A stretch of DNA of 25,358 nt from an uncultured Bacilli bacterium (GTDB taxonomy: Bacteria > Bacillota_I > Bacilli_A > RF39 > UBA660), in assembly GCA_947632255.1 (NCBI GenBank), contig CANROL010000001.1, forward strand, positions 1-25,358. The letters run 5' to 3'. Within the stretch, counting starts at the first letter, position 1. Every line of letters begins with the position of its first letter. The notes below the pieces were generated by a model, which saw only the letters and a list, made by a program, of their open reading frames with translations, made no database searches and was not told where the DNA came from. A program made the position numbers and the translations under genes. Positions 7,689 through 17,400 of this stretch are shown piece by piece.

Positions 7689-7754
7689 AATCTTATAATA
7701 AACTTATTTTCTAATATCTTTTTTTCTTACCGATTTTATTAATATTTAAATCAA

Positions 7755-7916
7755 CTATTTTTTAGAATTATTTTTTACTAATTGATAAATAAAATAACCT
7801 GCTCCACCTATTAAAGCAAAAGAACCAAAAGAAGTAAAAATATCAAATTCATCCTTATCATCAGTTTGATTATCAATTAATTCCTCCTGAATATCAACCA
7901 TCTCGTTCTCATTTTC
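7755..7916 (-). pseudogene. Orphaned C-terminal anchor of the cadherin-like surface protein
   Basis: Directly after the TAA at 7917-7919 the same frame stays open for 53 codons to TAG at 7755-7757. It reads as an acidic linker (ENENEMVDIQEEL and a DDKDEFD stretch), a hydrophobic, glycine-rich membrane helix (FGSFALIGGAGYFIYQLV) and a short basic tail (KNNSKK). That is exactly the anchor expected at the end of a Gram-positive surface protein whose secreted part lies upstream. No LPxTG motif is seen. No separate start and ribosome site convincingly serves this piece, although an AGGAGG-like string lies within it. A nonsense change (for example GAA or CAA to TAA), a sequencing error, or stop-codon readthrough would all explain it. 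Confidence 0.75.
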
Positions 7917-8621
7917 TTATTCAACTATTAAAATATAATCTTGTTTTGAGCCATTTTCAGCTGTAACCCTTACAATAATTTCATTATGTCCTACTTGTAA
8001 AGTTTCGTTACCTATAATCTCCACTTTAGCATTAGGATCTTCTAATTCATAAGTAATGTCCATTTTCACTTTATCATTAGTAATAGTTATTACATCACTT
8101 ATAAATAAATTAAAATTTACTTCTTTATTGGCAACTAATATTTTAATATTTTTATTATCACTTAATACTTTTTCTCTAGTAATATTTATCATATAATTTT
8201 TAACATTTCCATTTTCAGATGTTACCTTAATATTTATAATATTTTCACCAAGTGTTAAATTGAGATTTTTTTTATAATCTAAAACTGCGTTAGAATCATT
8301 TGCAACTACAAATAATGTAACATTTTCTTTTTTAGTAGAATAGAGCATTTTATCTACAATAGAAATATTTTCACCATCAATTGTTATTTTTTTTAAAGAA
8401 ACATCACTGCTTTTAACTTTTTCAGTTACTAGTGGATTATTACCAGATGAATTTGAAGAATTTGATGAACTACTTGAGCAACCACCATGTTTCGAACAAC
8501 ACCCCCTATGACAATCACTACAACTAGGGCTAATTGTACCATCTTTACAAACAATATTCGCCTTTACAATAATTGGATAAAAAAATAATACTATCAAAAA
8601 TAAGCTAATAATTCTTCTCAT
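7917..8621 (-). CDS. Secreted cysteine-rich protein with two cadherin-like beta-sandwich domains
   Basis: I start at ATG 8621, with GGAG just upstream; a longer frame to 8681 lacks a good site. The 234-residue product has a signal peptide (MRRIISLFLIVLFF... to VKA), then a small cysteine/histidine module (CKDGTISPSCSDCHRG, CCSKHGGC) resembling the DUF3761/YHYH-type motif, a Ser/Asn linker, and two repeats of about 80 residues matching the cadherin-like beta-sandwich pattern (PF12733): each ends in an NG-x-x-K/S-x-Y/D-Y-x-hydrophobic turn. The chain stops at TAA just after the second repeat, before an acidic linker and membrane helix still in frame (7755-7916). As written it would be released, not anchored. 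Role: probably cell-surface adhesion or structure; inference. Confidence 0.75.
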   Translation of the reverse strand: MRRIISLFLIVLFFYPIIVKANIVCKDGTISPSCSDCHRGCCSKHGGCSSSSSNSSNSSGNNPLVTEKVKSSDVSLKKITIDGENISIVDKMLYSTKKENVTLFVVANDSNAVLDYKKNLNLTLGENIINIKVTSENGNVKNYMINITREKVLSDNKNIKILVANKEVNFNLFISDVITITNDKVKMDITYELEDPNAKVEIIGNETLQVGHNEIIVRVTAENGSKQDYILIVE

Positions 8622-8705
8622 AAAACTCCACACTTCTGTTAACATTATTGTACACAAAATTAATATCATTTTAACCAACATTTTATTTTAAATATTAATA
8701 AATTT

Positions 8706-8742
8706 CATCAAAAAAAGAAGATAACTTCAAATCATCTTCTTT
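8706..8742 (-). terminator. htpG terminator
   Basis: AAAGAAGAT (8714-8722) pairs with ATCTTCTTT (8734-8742), a 9-bp stem with an 11-base loop. On the minus strand it is followed by a T run, 10 bases after the htpG stop. Confidence 0.75.
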
Positions 8743-8751
8743 AATAATATT

Positions 8752-10578
8752 TTATTTAACCAACATATCACAAATTAAATCAGTTATTTCAGTTGGATTA
8801 TCTATTGGCAAACCTTCAATTAATCTAGCTTGAGCATATAAAACTTTCGTATATTTCTTAAGTTCATCTTTATCTTTTTGATATAAATCTTGTAGTTTTT
8901 TAACAATTGGATGTTGAGCATTTATTTCTAATACTTTTTTAGCATTAACCCCATCATTTGTTGGCATAGCATTAATTGTTTTTTCCATCTCAACAGATAT
9001 TTCACCTACAGTAGATAAGCAAACTGGATGATTAGTTAATCTACTTGTAAATTTAACATCTTCAACATCTATTTCTTCTTTCATTAAAGTTAATAAGTCT
9101 TTAGCTTCATCATTTAATTTTTTAAGTTCTTCTTTTTCTTCTTCTGTTTCAGCATCTATATTATCAGAACAAACATTTTTAAATTCTTTATCCTCAAACT
9201 TATTCATTATTTTAAAGACAAATTCATCTAAATAATTAGTACATAATAAGACATCTTTTTCTTTATTAATTAAAGCTTCTACTTGAGGTAACCTTTTAAT
9301 TTGTTCATTTGTTGTACCACATGCATAATATATATCTTTTTCATCTTTATTATTATCTAAATATTCTTTTAAAGTAACTAATTTATCTTCTTTAGAAGAA
9401 TAAAACATTAATAAATCTTGTAACTTTTCTTTATCCATACCATAAGAATTATAAATTCCCGCCTTAATTTGTAAACCAAATGCTTCCCAAAATTTAAGAT
9501 AGTCTTCTCTTCTATCACTTATCATATTAACAAGTTCATTTTTAATATGTTTTTCAATATTGGTAGCAATTGTTTTTAAAACTCTATTTTGTTGTAACAT
9601 CTCTCTGGAAATATTAAGCGATAAATCAGGAGAATCCACAACACCTTTTACAAAACTAAAGTAATCAGGAATTAAATCCGCACACTTTTCCATGATTAAA
9701 ACTCCATTAGAATAAAGTTGTAATCCCTTTTCATAATCTTTAGAATAATAATCATAACTAGCATGAGATGGAATATATAATAAAGAGTTATACTCTAAAG
9801 TACCTTCTGCTTTAGTATGAATATGACTTATAGGTTTATCATAATCAAAGAATTTATCAGCATAAAAAGTATTATATTCCTCTTCAGTTATTTCAGATTT
9901 ATTTCTCTTCCATAATGGCACTAGACTATTAATAGTTTCTAACTTTGTTTCTTTATCATCTTTTACTTCCATTTTAATTGGATAAGTTATATAATCAGAA
10001 TATTTTTTAATTAAATTTCTAATTTCATATTCCTCTAAGAAGCGGTTATATTCTTCTTCATCTTTAATTGTTAAAATAACATCTGTACCATAGTTATCAC
10101 GCGTAGCTTTCTTAATTGTATAACCTTCAATGCCACTTGATACCCAAGTATTTGCTTCTTCATTTTCAAAAGCTTTTGATACTACTTCAACTTTTGATGC
10201 TACCATGAATGCTGAATAAAAACCAACTCCAAATTGTCCTATTATATCAATATCTTCTTTTTTCTTATTTTGTTCTTTAAAATCAAAAGATCCACTTTTG
10301 GCAATCGTTCCTAAATTAGTTTCTAATTCTTCTTTCGTCATTCCTATACCATTATCAGATATAGTTAAAGTTCTTTTTTCTTTATCAACTTTAATGACAA
10401 TTGCAAAATCATCTTTCTTTACTTTTAACTTCTTATCTGTAAGTGACCTATAATGTAATTTATCAATTGCATCCGAAGCATTAGAAATTATTTCTCTTAA
10501 AAATATTTCTTTGTTCGTATAAATTGAATTAATCATTAATTCCATTAATCTTTTAGATTCAGCTTTAAATTCTTTCAT
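8752..10578 (-). CDS. htpG: Molecular chaperone HtpG (bacterial Hsp90)
   Basis: The 608-residue protein spans a full Hsp90. The GHKL ATPase domain shows EIFLREIISNASDAIDKL near residue 25, DNGIGM near 80, and GQFGVGFYSAFMV near 115. The middle domain carries the conserved SLNISREMLQQNRVLK segment whose Arg contacts the ATP gamma-phosphate. The C-terminal dimerisation domain runs to LVK. HtpG is an ATP-driven cytosolic chaperone for stress-damaged and specific client proteins. It is monocistronic here: its own promoter and a CIRCE operator lie upstream and a hairpin terminator downstream. AAGGAG precedes the ATG. In B. subtilis htpG is outside the HrcA regulon, so a CIRCE site here is a difference worth noting. 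The length is slightly below the common 620-630. Confidence 0.97.
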   Translation of the reverse strand: MKEFKAESKRLMELMINSIYTNKEIFLREIISNASDAIDKLHYRSLTDKKLKVKKDDFAIVIKVDKEKRTLTISDNGIGMTKEELETNLGTIAKSGSFDFKEQNKKKEDIDIIGQFGVGFYSAFMVASKVEVVSKAFENEEANTWVSSGIEGYTIKKATRDNYGTDVILTIKDEEEYNRFLEEYEIRNLIKKYSDYITYPIKMEVKDDKETKLETINSLVPLWKRNKSEITEEEYNTFYADKFFDYDKPISHIHTKAEGTLEYNSLLYIPSHASYDYYSKDYEKGLQLYSNGVLIMEKCADLIPDYFSFVKGVVDSPDLSLNISREMLQQNRVLKTIATNIEKHIKNELVNMISDRREDYLKFWEAFGLQIKAGIYNSYGMDKEKLQDLLMFYSSKEDKLVTLKEYLDNNKDEKDIYYACGTTNEQIKRLPQVEALINKEKDVLLCTNYLDEFVFKIMNKFEDKEFKNVCSDNIDAETEEEKEELKKLNDEAKDLLTLMKEEIDVEDVKFTSRLTNHPVCLSTVGEISVEMEKTINAMPTNDGVNAKKVLEINAQHPIVKKLQDLYQKDKDELKKYTKVLYAQARLIEGLPIDNPTEITDLICDMLVK

Positions 10579-10593
10579 TTAACATTCTCCTTT

Positions 10594-10620
10594 TTAGCAC
10601 TCTAAATAATTAACTGCTAA
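10594..10620. promoter_or_regulatory. CIRCE operator (HrcA-binding site) of htpG
   Basis: TTAGCACTC (10594-10602) is a perfect CIRCE half-site on the + strand. It is followed by exactly 9 bases and then AACTGCTAA (10612-10620), which matches GAGTGCTAA at seven of nine positions. The element lies just downstream of the -10 hexamer, over the likely transcription start, the usual place for HrcA repression. Confidence 0.88.
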
Positions 10621-10624
10621 TATG

Positions 10625-10653
10625 ATTATAGTATACCGACATCTAAAAGTCAA
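10625..10653 (-). promoter_or_regulatory. Sigma-A promoter of htpG
   Basis: On the minus strand TTGACT (10648-10653) and a consensus TATAAT (10625-10630) are separated by 17 bases. The CIRCE element begins five bases past the -10. Confidence 0.9.
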
Positions 10654-10716
10654 TAACAAATTAATATTAATTACTCTACCTTTATTTTTAATCTAAAATA
10701 CCAAAGAAAAAAGGAA

Positions 10717-11544
10717 TTATTTATCATAATCCTCTAAAAAACTTTTATAAACACCATCTTTTTTAACCCCTAAAACACAATTTAAATTAATATTATCTAA
10801 AGCTTTAAATATATTGTAATCAATATCTTCATTTACTTTTCTTAAATTTTTAATAAGTTCTTTCATTTCTTCTCTTTTACTAATATTTGTATCTTCTAAA
10901 GCTAACTTTTCAGTAAAACGACAAGCGCAATTAAGAAAAGTTAAATTATTATATTTCTTCCAAGCAATTATTGATTCTTCTTTAACTAAAAATAATGGTC
11001 TAATAAGTTCTAAACCTTTAAAGTTATCACTATGGAGTTTAGGCATCATGGTTTTAACTTCCGAACCATAAAACATAGACAGTAAAGTTGTTTCAATTAC
11101 ATCATCAAAATGATGTCCTAAAGCAATTTTATTACATCCCAGTTCTTGCGCTTTATTATATAAATGTCCCCTTCGCATCCTTGCACACATATAGCATGGA
11201 CTTTTTGTATCCATGGTGTCTACCGCTTCAAAAATATCACTGTGAAACATTTCTAAATCTATATTCAAAGTTTTAGCATTTTCTAAAATTAAATTTTTAT
11301 TTTCTTCATTATAACCTGGATTCATTGTAACAAAATGCAAATTAAAATTAATTTTACCATGTCTTTGCAATTCTTGCATACATTTAGCTAACAAGAAGGA
11401 ATCTTTACCTCCACTTATGCAAACCATAATATTATCATTCTCTTGAATTAACTCATAATCTTGCACAGCTTTAACAAAACGACTCCATATTTCTTTACGA
11501 AATCTTTTAATTATACTTCTTTCTATTTCTTGATATCTTTCCAT
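10717..11544 (-). CDS. ttcA: TtcA-family tRNA 2-thiocytidine synthase
   Basis: This 275-residue PP-loop ATPase has SGGKDS at residues 44-49 for ATP binding, the cysteine pair C117-x-x-C120 (PCYMC), and a third cysteine region CAC at 206-208, the arrangement that holds the [4Fe-4S] cluster in TtcA. GHHFDDVIET near 143 is the family metal/substrate motif. TtcA adenylates tRNA C32 and replaces oxygen with sulfur. Related PP-loop proteins (TtuA-like) make other thiolations, so the exact target base is uncertain. The start lies 36 bp inside the copA reading frame, with GAGGTGG before the ATG, so it is probably translated by coupling at the end of the SNF2-copA run. Confidence 0.85.
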   Translation of the reverse strand: MERYQEIERSIIKRFRKEIWSRFVKAVQDYELIQENDNIMVCISGGKDSFLLAKCMQELQRHGKINFNLHFVTMNPGYNEENKNLILENAKTLNIDLEMFHSDIFEAVDTMDTKSPCYMCARMRRGHLYNKAQELGCNKIALGHHFDDVIETTLLSMFYGSEVKTMMPKLHSDNFKGLELIRPLFLVKEESIIAWKKYNNLTFLNCACRFTEKLALEDTNISKREEMKELIKNLRKVNEDIDYNIFKALDNINLNCVLGVKKDGVYKSFLEDYDK

Positions 11545-13723
11545 CTTCCACCTCTATATTTTTAAGTCTTAAAGCATTTAATACCACACATAAACTTGAT
11601 AACATCATACTTGCGCTAGCAATCATTGGATTTATCTCTAAACCAATATTTTTAAATAATCCCATGGCAATAGGTATCATTAAAATATTATAAAAGAAAG
11701 CCCAGAATAAATTTTGTTTAATATTTTGTAAAGTCTTTTTAGCATAATCTAACAATACAACTATATTAGTAAGATCTTCATTTACAATTACAACATTTGC
11801 CGAATTACTAGCAATATCAGTGCTACTTTTAAAACTTACCCCTACATTGGCACTTGTAAGTGATGGGGCATCATTAATACCATCCCCAACCATCATGACC
11901 TTTTCATTCTTCTCTTGAAGCATTTTAATATAAGCATTTTTATTTTTAGGTAGAGTATTTGCCATAATTTCATCAATTCCTAACTCATCCCCAATATTTT
12001 TAGCAGTTGCTTCATTATCACCCGTTAACATTACTATTTTATAGCCTCTAGATTTTAAAGCCTTAATCATAGCTTTAGCATCACTTCTAATAACATCTTT
12101 TATACCAATTATTCCTATAATTTTAGCATTTTCGACAATATACACAATAGAATTTCCTTTTTCGACTAATTTTTCTTCATCATCTAAATATTCATTCTTT
12201 ATATCTTTTAATATTTTAGCATTGCCAAGCAAATAAGTTTTAGCACCAATTTTACCATTTACCCCCAGCCCTGCATATTCTTGATAATTAGTAACTTTAA
12301 GATTTTTATATTTATTTTTACTTAAAGCTTTAGCTAAAGGATGAATCGAATTTTCTTCAATATTAGCAACTATATTAAGTAAATCTTTATCACTATATTT
12401 ACTATAATTATAAATTTTACTAATTGCTAATTTACCATTAGTCAAAGTTCCTGTTTTATCAAAAACAATCATCTTAACTTGTGATGCTTCTTCTAAAACA
12501 TGACTTTCTTTAATTAAAACACCCTTTTTGGCTAAAGAACCTATTGCCACGACAATAACAAGAGGTGTTGCAAGCCCTAAACTACAAGGACACGCAACGA
12601 CTAAAACTGTAACTAAATGAATTAAAGCATTATTAAAAGATGAACCAATTAATAAATAAATCAAAAATGTTAAAAATGCTAAAACTATAATCACAGGTAC
12701 AAAATAAGCACTAATTCTATCTACTAAACGCGAAATATGCATTTTAGTATTACTAGCTTCCACGACCATATGCACCATCTCGGAAATTGTCGATTTTGGT
12801 CCTATTTTATCAGCTTTATATAAAACTACCCCATCATAATTAATCGAACCCGCAACAACTTTATCATGAATACTTTTCTTAACTGGCAAAGATTCCCCAG
12901 AAATAAATGATTCATCAAAATGAGCTGTACCTTTTAGAACTTCCCCATCTACCGCCACCCTCATTCCTGGTTTAACAATTAAAGTATCACCAACTTTTAC
13001 TTCATCAATAGTAACTTCTAATTCTTGATCATCTCGAATAACTACTGCTGAAGAAGGTGTTACTTGAACTAATTCTTTTATAGCATCTTTAGTCTTTTCT
13101 CGACTATTTTTATCTATATATCTACCTATTTTAATAAATAAAATAATCATACAAACAGATTCAAAATATAAATTATGACTTAAATGAACATGTCCTAAAA
13201 ATATTAAAATCATATTTACTAAACTATAAATAAAACTAACAATTATTCCTAAAGCTACTAAAGTATCCATATTAGGACTTTTATGTATTATATTTTTTAT
13301 TCCTCGAAAAAGAATATCAAAACCAAATATTAAATAAGGAATAGTTAAAATAAATAAAACAAAAGCATAACTTTTAGGACTTTTCATTATATCTAAAAAC
13401 TTAAATATAGGTAAATTTATCATATGTCCCATAGTAATATACATAATAAAAATCATTAAAATACCTATTAAATATATTTTAGTATTATCTTTTTTATTTT
13501 CTAACTTTTCATCAAAAACACCAGCATATTTATATCCTGTTTCATTAATATATTTACCTAAAGTATCAATACTAACACTATCATCATATTGTATTAAAGC
13601 TTGCGCAAGTACTAAATTTACTGAAGCATCAATTACTCCTTTTTGTTTATTTAAATATTTTTCTAAAGTATTAGAACAAGCTGAACAAGTCATACCTTCT
13701 ACTTTTAATATTACCTTTTGCAT
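11507..13723 (-). CDS. copA: Copper-exporting P1B-type ATPase
   Basis: One N-terminal HMA domain (GMTCSACS, Cys13 and Cys16) is followed by membrane helices, the actuator region (GESLPVKK), the transport motif CPC in VACPCSLG near residue 378, the phosphorylation site DKTGTLT near 421, the HP motif (NSIHPLAKAL) and GDGINDAP near 614. The late helices have FFYN and PMIASASMMLSS, the YN and MxxSS signature of Cu(I) pumps. It exports Cu+ across the membrane with ATP. AAAGGGG before ATG 13723 fixes the start; a TTG six codons earlier is rejected. It lies 18 bp after the preceding gene and overlaps ttcA. No CopY/CsoR regulator or copper chaperone gene is adjacent, so copper control is not evident from the context. 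Confidence 0.93.
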   Translation of the reverse strand: MQKVILKVEGMTCSACSNTLEKYLNKQKGVIDASVNLVLAQALIQYDDSVSIDTLGKYINETGYKYAGVFDEKLENKKDNTKIYLIGILMIFIMYITMGHMINLPIFKFLDIMKSPKSYAFVLFILTIPYLIFGFDILFRGIKNIIHKSPNMDTLVALGIIVSFIYSLVNMILIFLGHVHLSHNLYFESVCMIILFIKIGRYIDKNSREKTKDAIKELVQVTPSSAVVIRDDQELEVTIDEVKVGDTLIVKPGMRVAVDGEVLKGTAHFDESFISGESLPVKKSIHDKVVAGSINYDGVVLYKADKIGPKSTISEMVHMVVEASNTKMHISRLVDRISAYFVPVIIVLAFLTFLIYLLIGSSFNNALIHLVTVLVVACPCSLGLATPLVIVVAIGSLAKKGVLIKESHVLEEASQVKMIVFDKTGTLTNGKLAISKIYNYSKYSDKDLLNIVANIEENSIHPLAKALSKNKYKNLKVTNYQEYAGLGVNGKIGAKTYLLGNAKILKDIKNEYLDDEEKLVEKGNSIVYIVENAKIIGIIGIKDVIRSDAKAMIKALKSRGYKIVMLTGDNEATAKNIGDELGIDEIMANTLPKNKNAYIKMLQEKNEKVMMVGDGINDAPSLTSANVGVSFKSSTDIASNSANVVIVNEDLTNIVVLLDYAKKTLQNIKQNLFWAFFYNILMIPIAMGLFKNIGLEINPMIASASMMLSSLCVVLNALRLKNIEVEDGKISRNRKKYN

Positions 13724-13741
13724 TTTAAATTCCCCTTTCAA

Positions 13742-14413
13742 TTATTTAATATTATTTACTACTAAATTAACTCCTTCTTTTCTATATATATTATATAAAT
13801 CTAAAATTATAGTTAAATTATGTTTCTTTTTATTTTTTAACTTATCAATATACTTTAGTACCTTTTTATTATCATCTCTAAATAGATACAAACCTGTTTT
13901 AAACCATATTCCTTCAATATTTATAAGTCTTGAAAACATAATTATATTTTGATCTACATTGCTACTTAATGCTATATCAATAATCTTATATGTTTTATTA
14001 GTTATTAAATCTTCTAATTCAACATAACCATCAGAAGATGTACTTACAATTTTAAAAAATGATAAAATAGAGCTATCCATAGCTTTTAAAAAATTGATTT
14101 TATCTTTATTTCGATATTTCTTGTTATCTAAGTATATTTTAGTTAAACAATCAAAATCAGGAAAATTAGGATAAACGCATAATTCGATAAATACTTGAGT
14201 GTCTATAGGATCTCTTAAATCTAAACCAATGTTTAAAGATTTCTTATTATCTATTTCTTCAAGTAAATAACCTACATTTTTATTTAATTCTTTTGTTACA
14301 TCAAAATCACTATTATTAATCATATCATTTAATATTAAATAATGCATATGTCTACATTGGTAATATTTTTTTATATGATCTTTTTGCTTTAAATTTTCAT
14401 TATATTCAAACAT
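13742..14413 (-). CDS. Conserved-looking protein of unknown function between SNF2 and copA
   Basis: This 223-residue soluble protein is not recognised. The N-terminal half is helical, with HIKKYYQCRHMHYLI; the second half is beta-rich and includes YVELEDLITNKTYKIIDIAL followed by IMFSRLINIEGIWFKTGLYLF. That second part has the general look of a small barrel found in some SEC-C/SWIM-associated proteins (hydrophobic strands around a Leu-x-Asp-Leu-x-Thr pattern), a weak impression only. No cysteine cluster, membrane helix or signal peptide. It starts 15 bp after the SNF2 gene stop and ends 18 bp before copA, so it is co-transcribed with both. A helper of the SNF2 protein is the simplest guess, not shown by the sequence. 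Confidence 0.7.
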   Translation of the reverse strand: MFEYNENLKQKDHIKKYYQCRHMHYLILNDMINNSDFDVTKELNKNVGYLLEEIDNKKSLNIGLDLRDPIDTQVFIELCVYPNFPDFDCLTKIYLDNKKYRNKDKINFLKAMDSSILSFFKIVSTSSDGYVELEDLITNKTYKIIDIALSSNVDQNIIMFSRLINIEGIWFKTGLYLFRDDNKKVLKYIDKLKNKKKHNLTIILDLYNIYRKEGVNLVVNNIK

Positions 14414-14428
14414 ATTTATCTCTCCCTT

Positions 14429-17400
14429 TTAATTATCTAAATCTAATAAATTCTTAATATCTTTTTCGGTTAAAGAAGCAAGTTCAACATCATTAACTTT
14501 ATTTTTTTCTATTAAATCATCACTTAATTTTTGCTTTTTCTTTTGTAATTCTAATATTTTTTCTTCTATTGTTCCTTTAGTTATAAGTTTTATTACTTCA
14601 ACAACTTTAGTTTGGCCAATTCGATGAGCTCTATCAGTTGCCTGATTTTCTACTTGAGGATTCCACCATAAATCTAAGTGAATTACAACATCAGCGCTAG
14701 TTAAATTAAGACCAGTACCACCACTTTTAATAGTTATTAAAAAAGTATTTGTCTTATCATTATTAAATTTATCAACTAATTCTTTACGATTTTTAGCACT
14801 AACACTACCATCAATTGTATAAAAAGTAATACCCGCCTCCATAAACTTTTCTTTAACTATTTCTAATGCCGACTTAAAACTTGTAAAAATAAGTATTTTA
14901 TGATTATTACTAATAATTTCTTTAACTATTTCCACTAAATTTTCTATTTTAGTACTTTCGCCTTCATAGTTATCAAAAATAAGATGAGGGTCAATACATA
15001 ATTGTCTTAATCTAGTTAAAAGAACAATAATTTTTGTCCGTGAAGAATTAAAATCATTAGCGCTTAAAATATTAGCAACTTCATCTCTCACTTCTTCGAC
15101 AACTTTTTTATACAATCTCTTTTGATTTTCACCTAAATCAATATAAATATTATTTTCAACTTTTTCAGGTAATTCTTTTATAACATCACTTTTCTTACGA
15201 CGCATAATAAATGGTGAAGTAACATTTTTTAACTTTTCAATTTTCTCATTATAGCTATCATCACCTTCATGAAAATGATATTTTAAATTAAATTTTGTTA
15301 AATTACCTAAAAATCCTGGCATAATAAAGTCAAAAATACTCCATAATTCGACAATTGAATTTTCAAGTGGTGTTCCCGTTAAAGCATATTTAGTATTAGC
15401 TTTTACATTTTTTACAGCTTTACTAATTAGAGCCATCGGATTTTTTATATTTTGAGCTTCATCAATAAACATAGCTTTAAAGGTTAAGTTATCATATTTT
15501 TCAATATCTTCTCTTAAAGTTCCATAAGAAGTAATAATAACTTGTTCATCAATATTTTCTACTTCTTTAATCCTATTTGAACCATGAATAATTTTATAAG
15601 ATATTTCTTTACCATATAAGTCAAATTCTGTTGCCCAGTTATAAACTAAAGCTGTAGGACAAACAACTAAAAACTTAGCCTTTTTATCTTCTTTAATTAA
15701 TTCTTTCATTAAATAAATTGATTGAATAGTTTTACCAAGACCCATTTCATCTGCGAGAATGCCCCCTAAATCACACTTATAAATTGTATATAACCATTTA
15801 ACTCCTTCTTTTTGATATTCTCTTAATATATTATCTTTAATATCTAATTTTATTTTATTATATTTTTTAAAATTATCAATAAAGTCATCAAATAAATTAT
15901 TAGTCTCTAAATTAGGATACTTTTCCTTTTTTAAATAATCTAAATAAATAGCTTGATATTTTGGAATTATCCCTGAACTATCTTGTTCTTTTAAATTAAT
16001 ATTTAAATCATCTACTAAATCATTTAAAGAATCTAAATCTTCATTATTTAAATCAATTATATTACCATTTTTTAAACGATAATATTTCTTCTTTTTTCTT
16101 AAAGAACTAAGTAATTTATCTAATTCTTTACTATCAACATCTTGAACTTGAAAATCATAATGCATAATATTATCACTACCTATAGCAAAATTACTTTTAA
16201 CTTTAGGCTTTTTAATAATATTTGTATTCTTAACTTTTTCTGAAGTAAATACTTGGTATTTATTAGTTAACTTACCTAAACCTTCATCTAAGAAATCAAC
16301 AATATCATCTATCTCATTTAGAACTATCTTTTTATTATCCACGATAAAATTATAACTTTTTAAATCTTCAATTACCTGATTTTCAAAATCTATATCTCTT
16401 ATAATATCATTAGGTTTTTTAAAATAATCTACTTCGACATTGTTATATAATAATTTAACTTTACAAGTAATGCTATCTTGATTAAAGTCAAAATATAATT
16501 TAACATCTTCAGTATTAAGTAATCCTATCTCTGAAATATTTTCATCAATAATCAAATCTTTTTTAACAATAGATAAAATTCCTTTACTAAAATTATTTAA
16601 TTCATCTTTTGAAAAAACTAACTCTTTTAAATTATTACTATTTAAAGTTTTTAATAAATTAGCTTTATCTTTATCTAAATAATATATTTTATTATTAGCC
16701 ATAACATATTTAAAATTACTTAATAAAGGTGTTATTTGTTGATAATCAAAGTTAAGAACATAGTTATCTTTATCTTTATTTAATTTAACATTAAAAGGTA
16801 AACCATCAATAATTCCTTTGACTAAAGTTCCATTAAAATAAAATTCATGATCATGTAATAATCTAAGTATTGGCACCATTTTATTTTCATAAAATAATAA
16901 AGTGCTATTTTCATAATTATTTAAAATATATTCGATAATCTTTTCATCTTCGGAATTAAAATAATATAAATCAGGATTATAAGTAAAATCTTTACCAAAA
17001 TATACTTCTCGATCTTGATTAACATAAGCCAATTTAAAATTACCAATTTTTTGACCTAAAGAATATAATTTAGAAGTACCTATTTTAATTTTAAGTTCTA
17101 ATGATTTATTATAGTAATAATCAGAAAATTCTAAATCATATCTTACTTTTAATTCTTCTCGAGCATAATTTTTTTTCATTTTAGCCATATCTAGAATTAT
17201 TTTTTTAGATATAGTTTTTATATCGTTTACATTTAATTTAGTTAATTCATCACCATACTTAATTATAACCGCGGGAACATGAGGACATGAATGGATAGTA
17301 CTAAAGTTTCGACAACTACAGCCAAAAGATAATAATTTACCATCTTCAAAAACTAATTTAACATGAGCATCAATATTATTATTATTTTTTATTTCATAAA

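Noticed and set aside
8622..8681. Longer N-terminus for the cadherin-like protein
   Set aside because: The extra 20 residues precede a proper signal peptide and lack a ribosome site, while GGAG sits just before ATG 8621.
10660..10716. Terminator after ttcA
   Set aside because: CCTTT/AAAGG can pair around an A/T interior, but the stem is interrupted and lacks a clear T run on the minus strand.
11088..11276. 62-residue + strand open frame
   Set aside because: It lies wholly antisense to the conserved middle of the TtcA-like gene, has no ribosome site and no recognisable domain.
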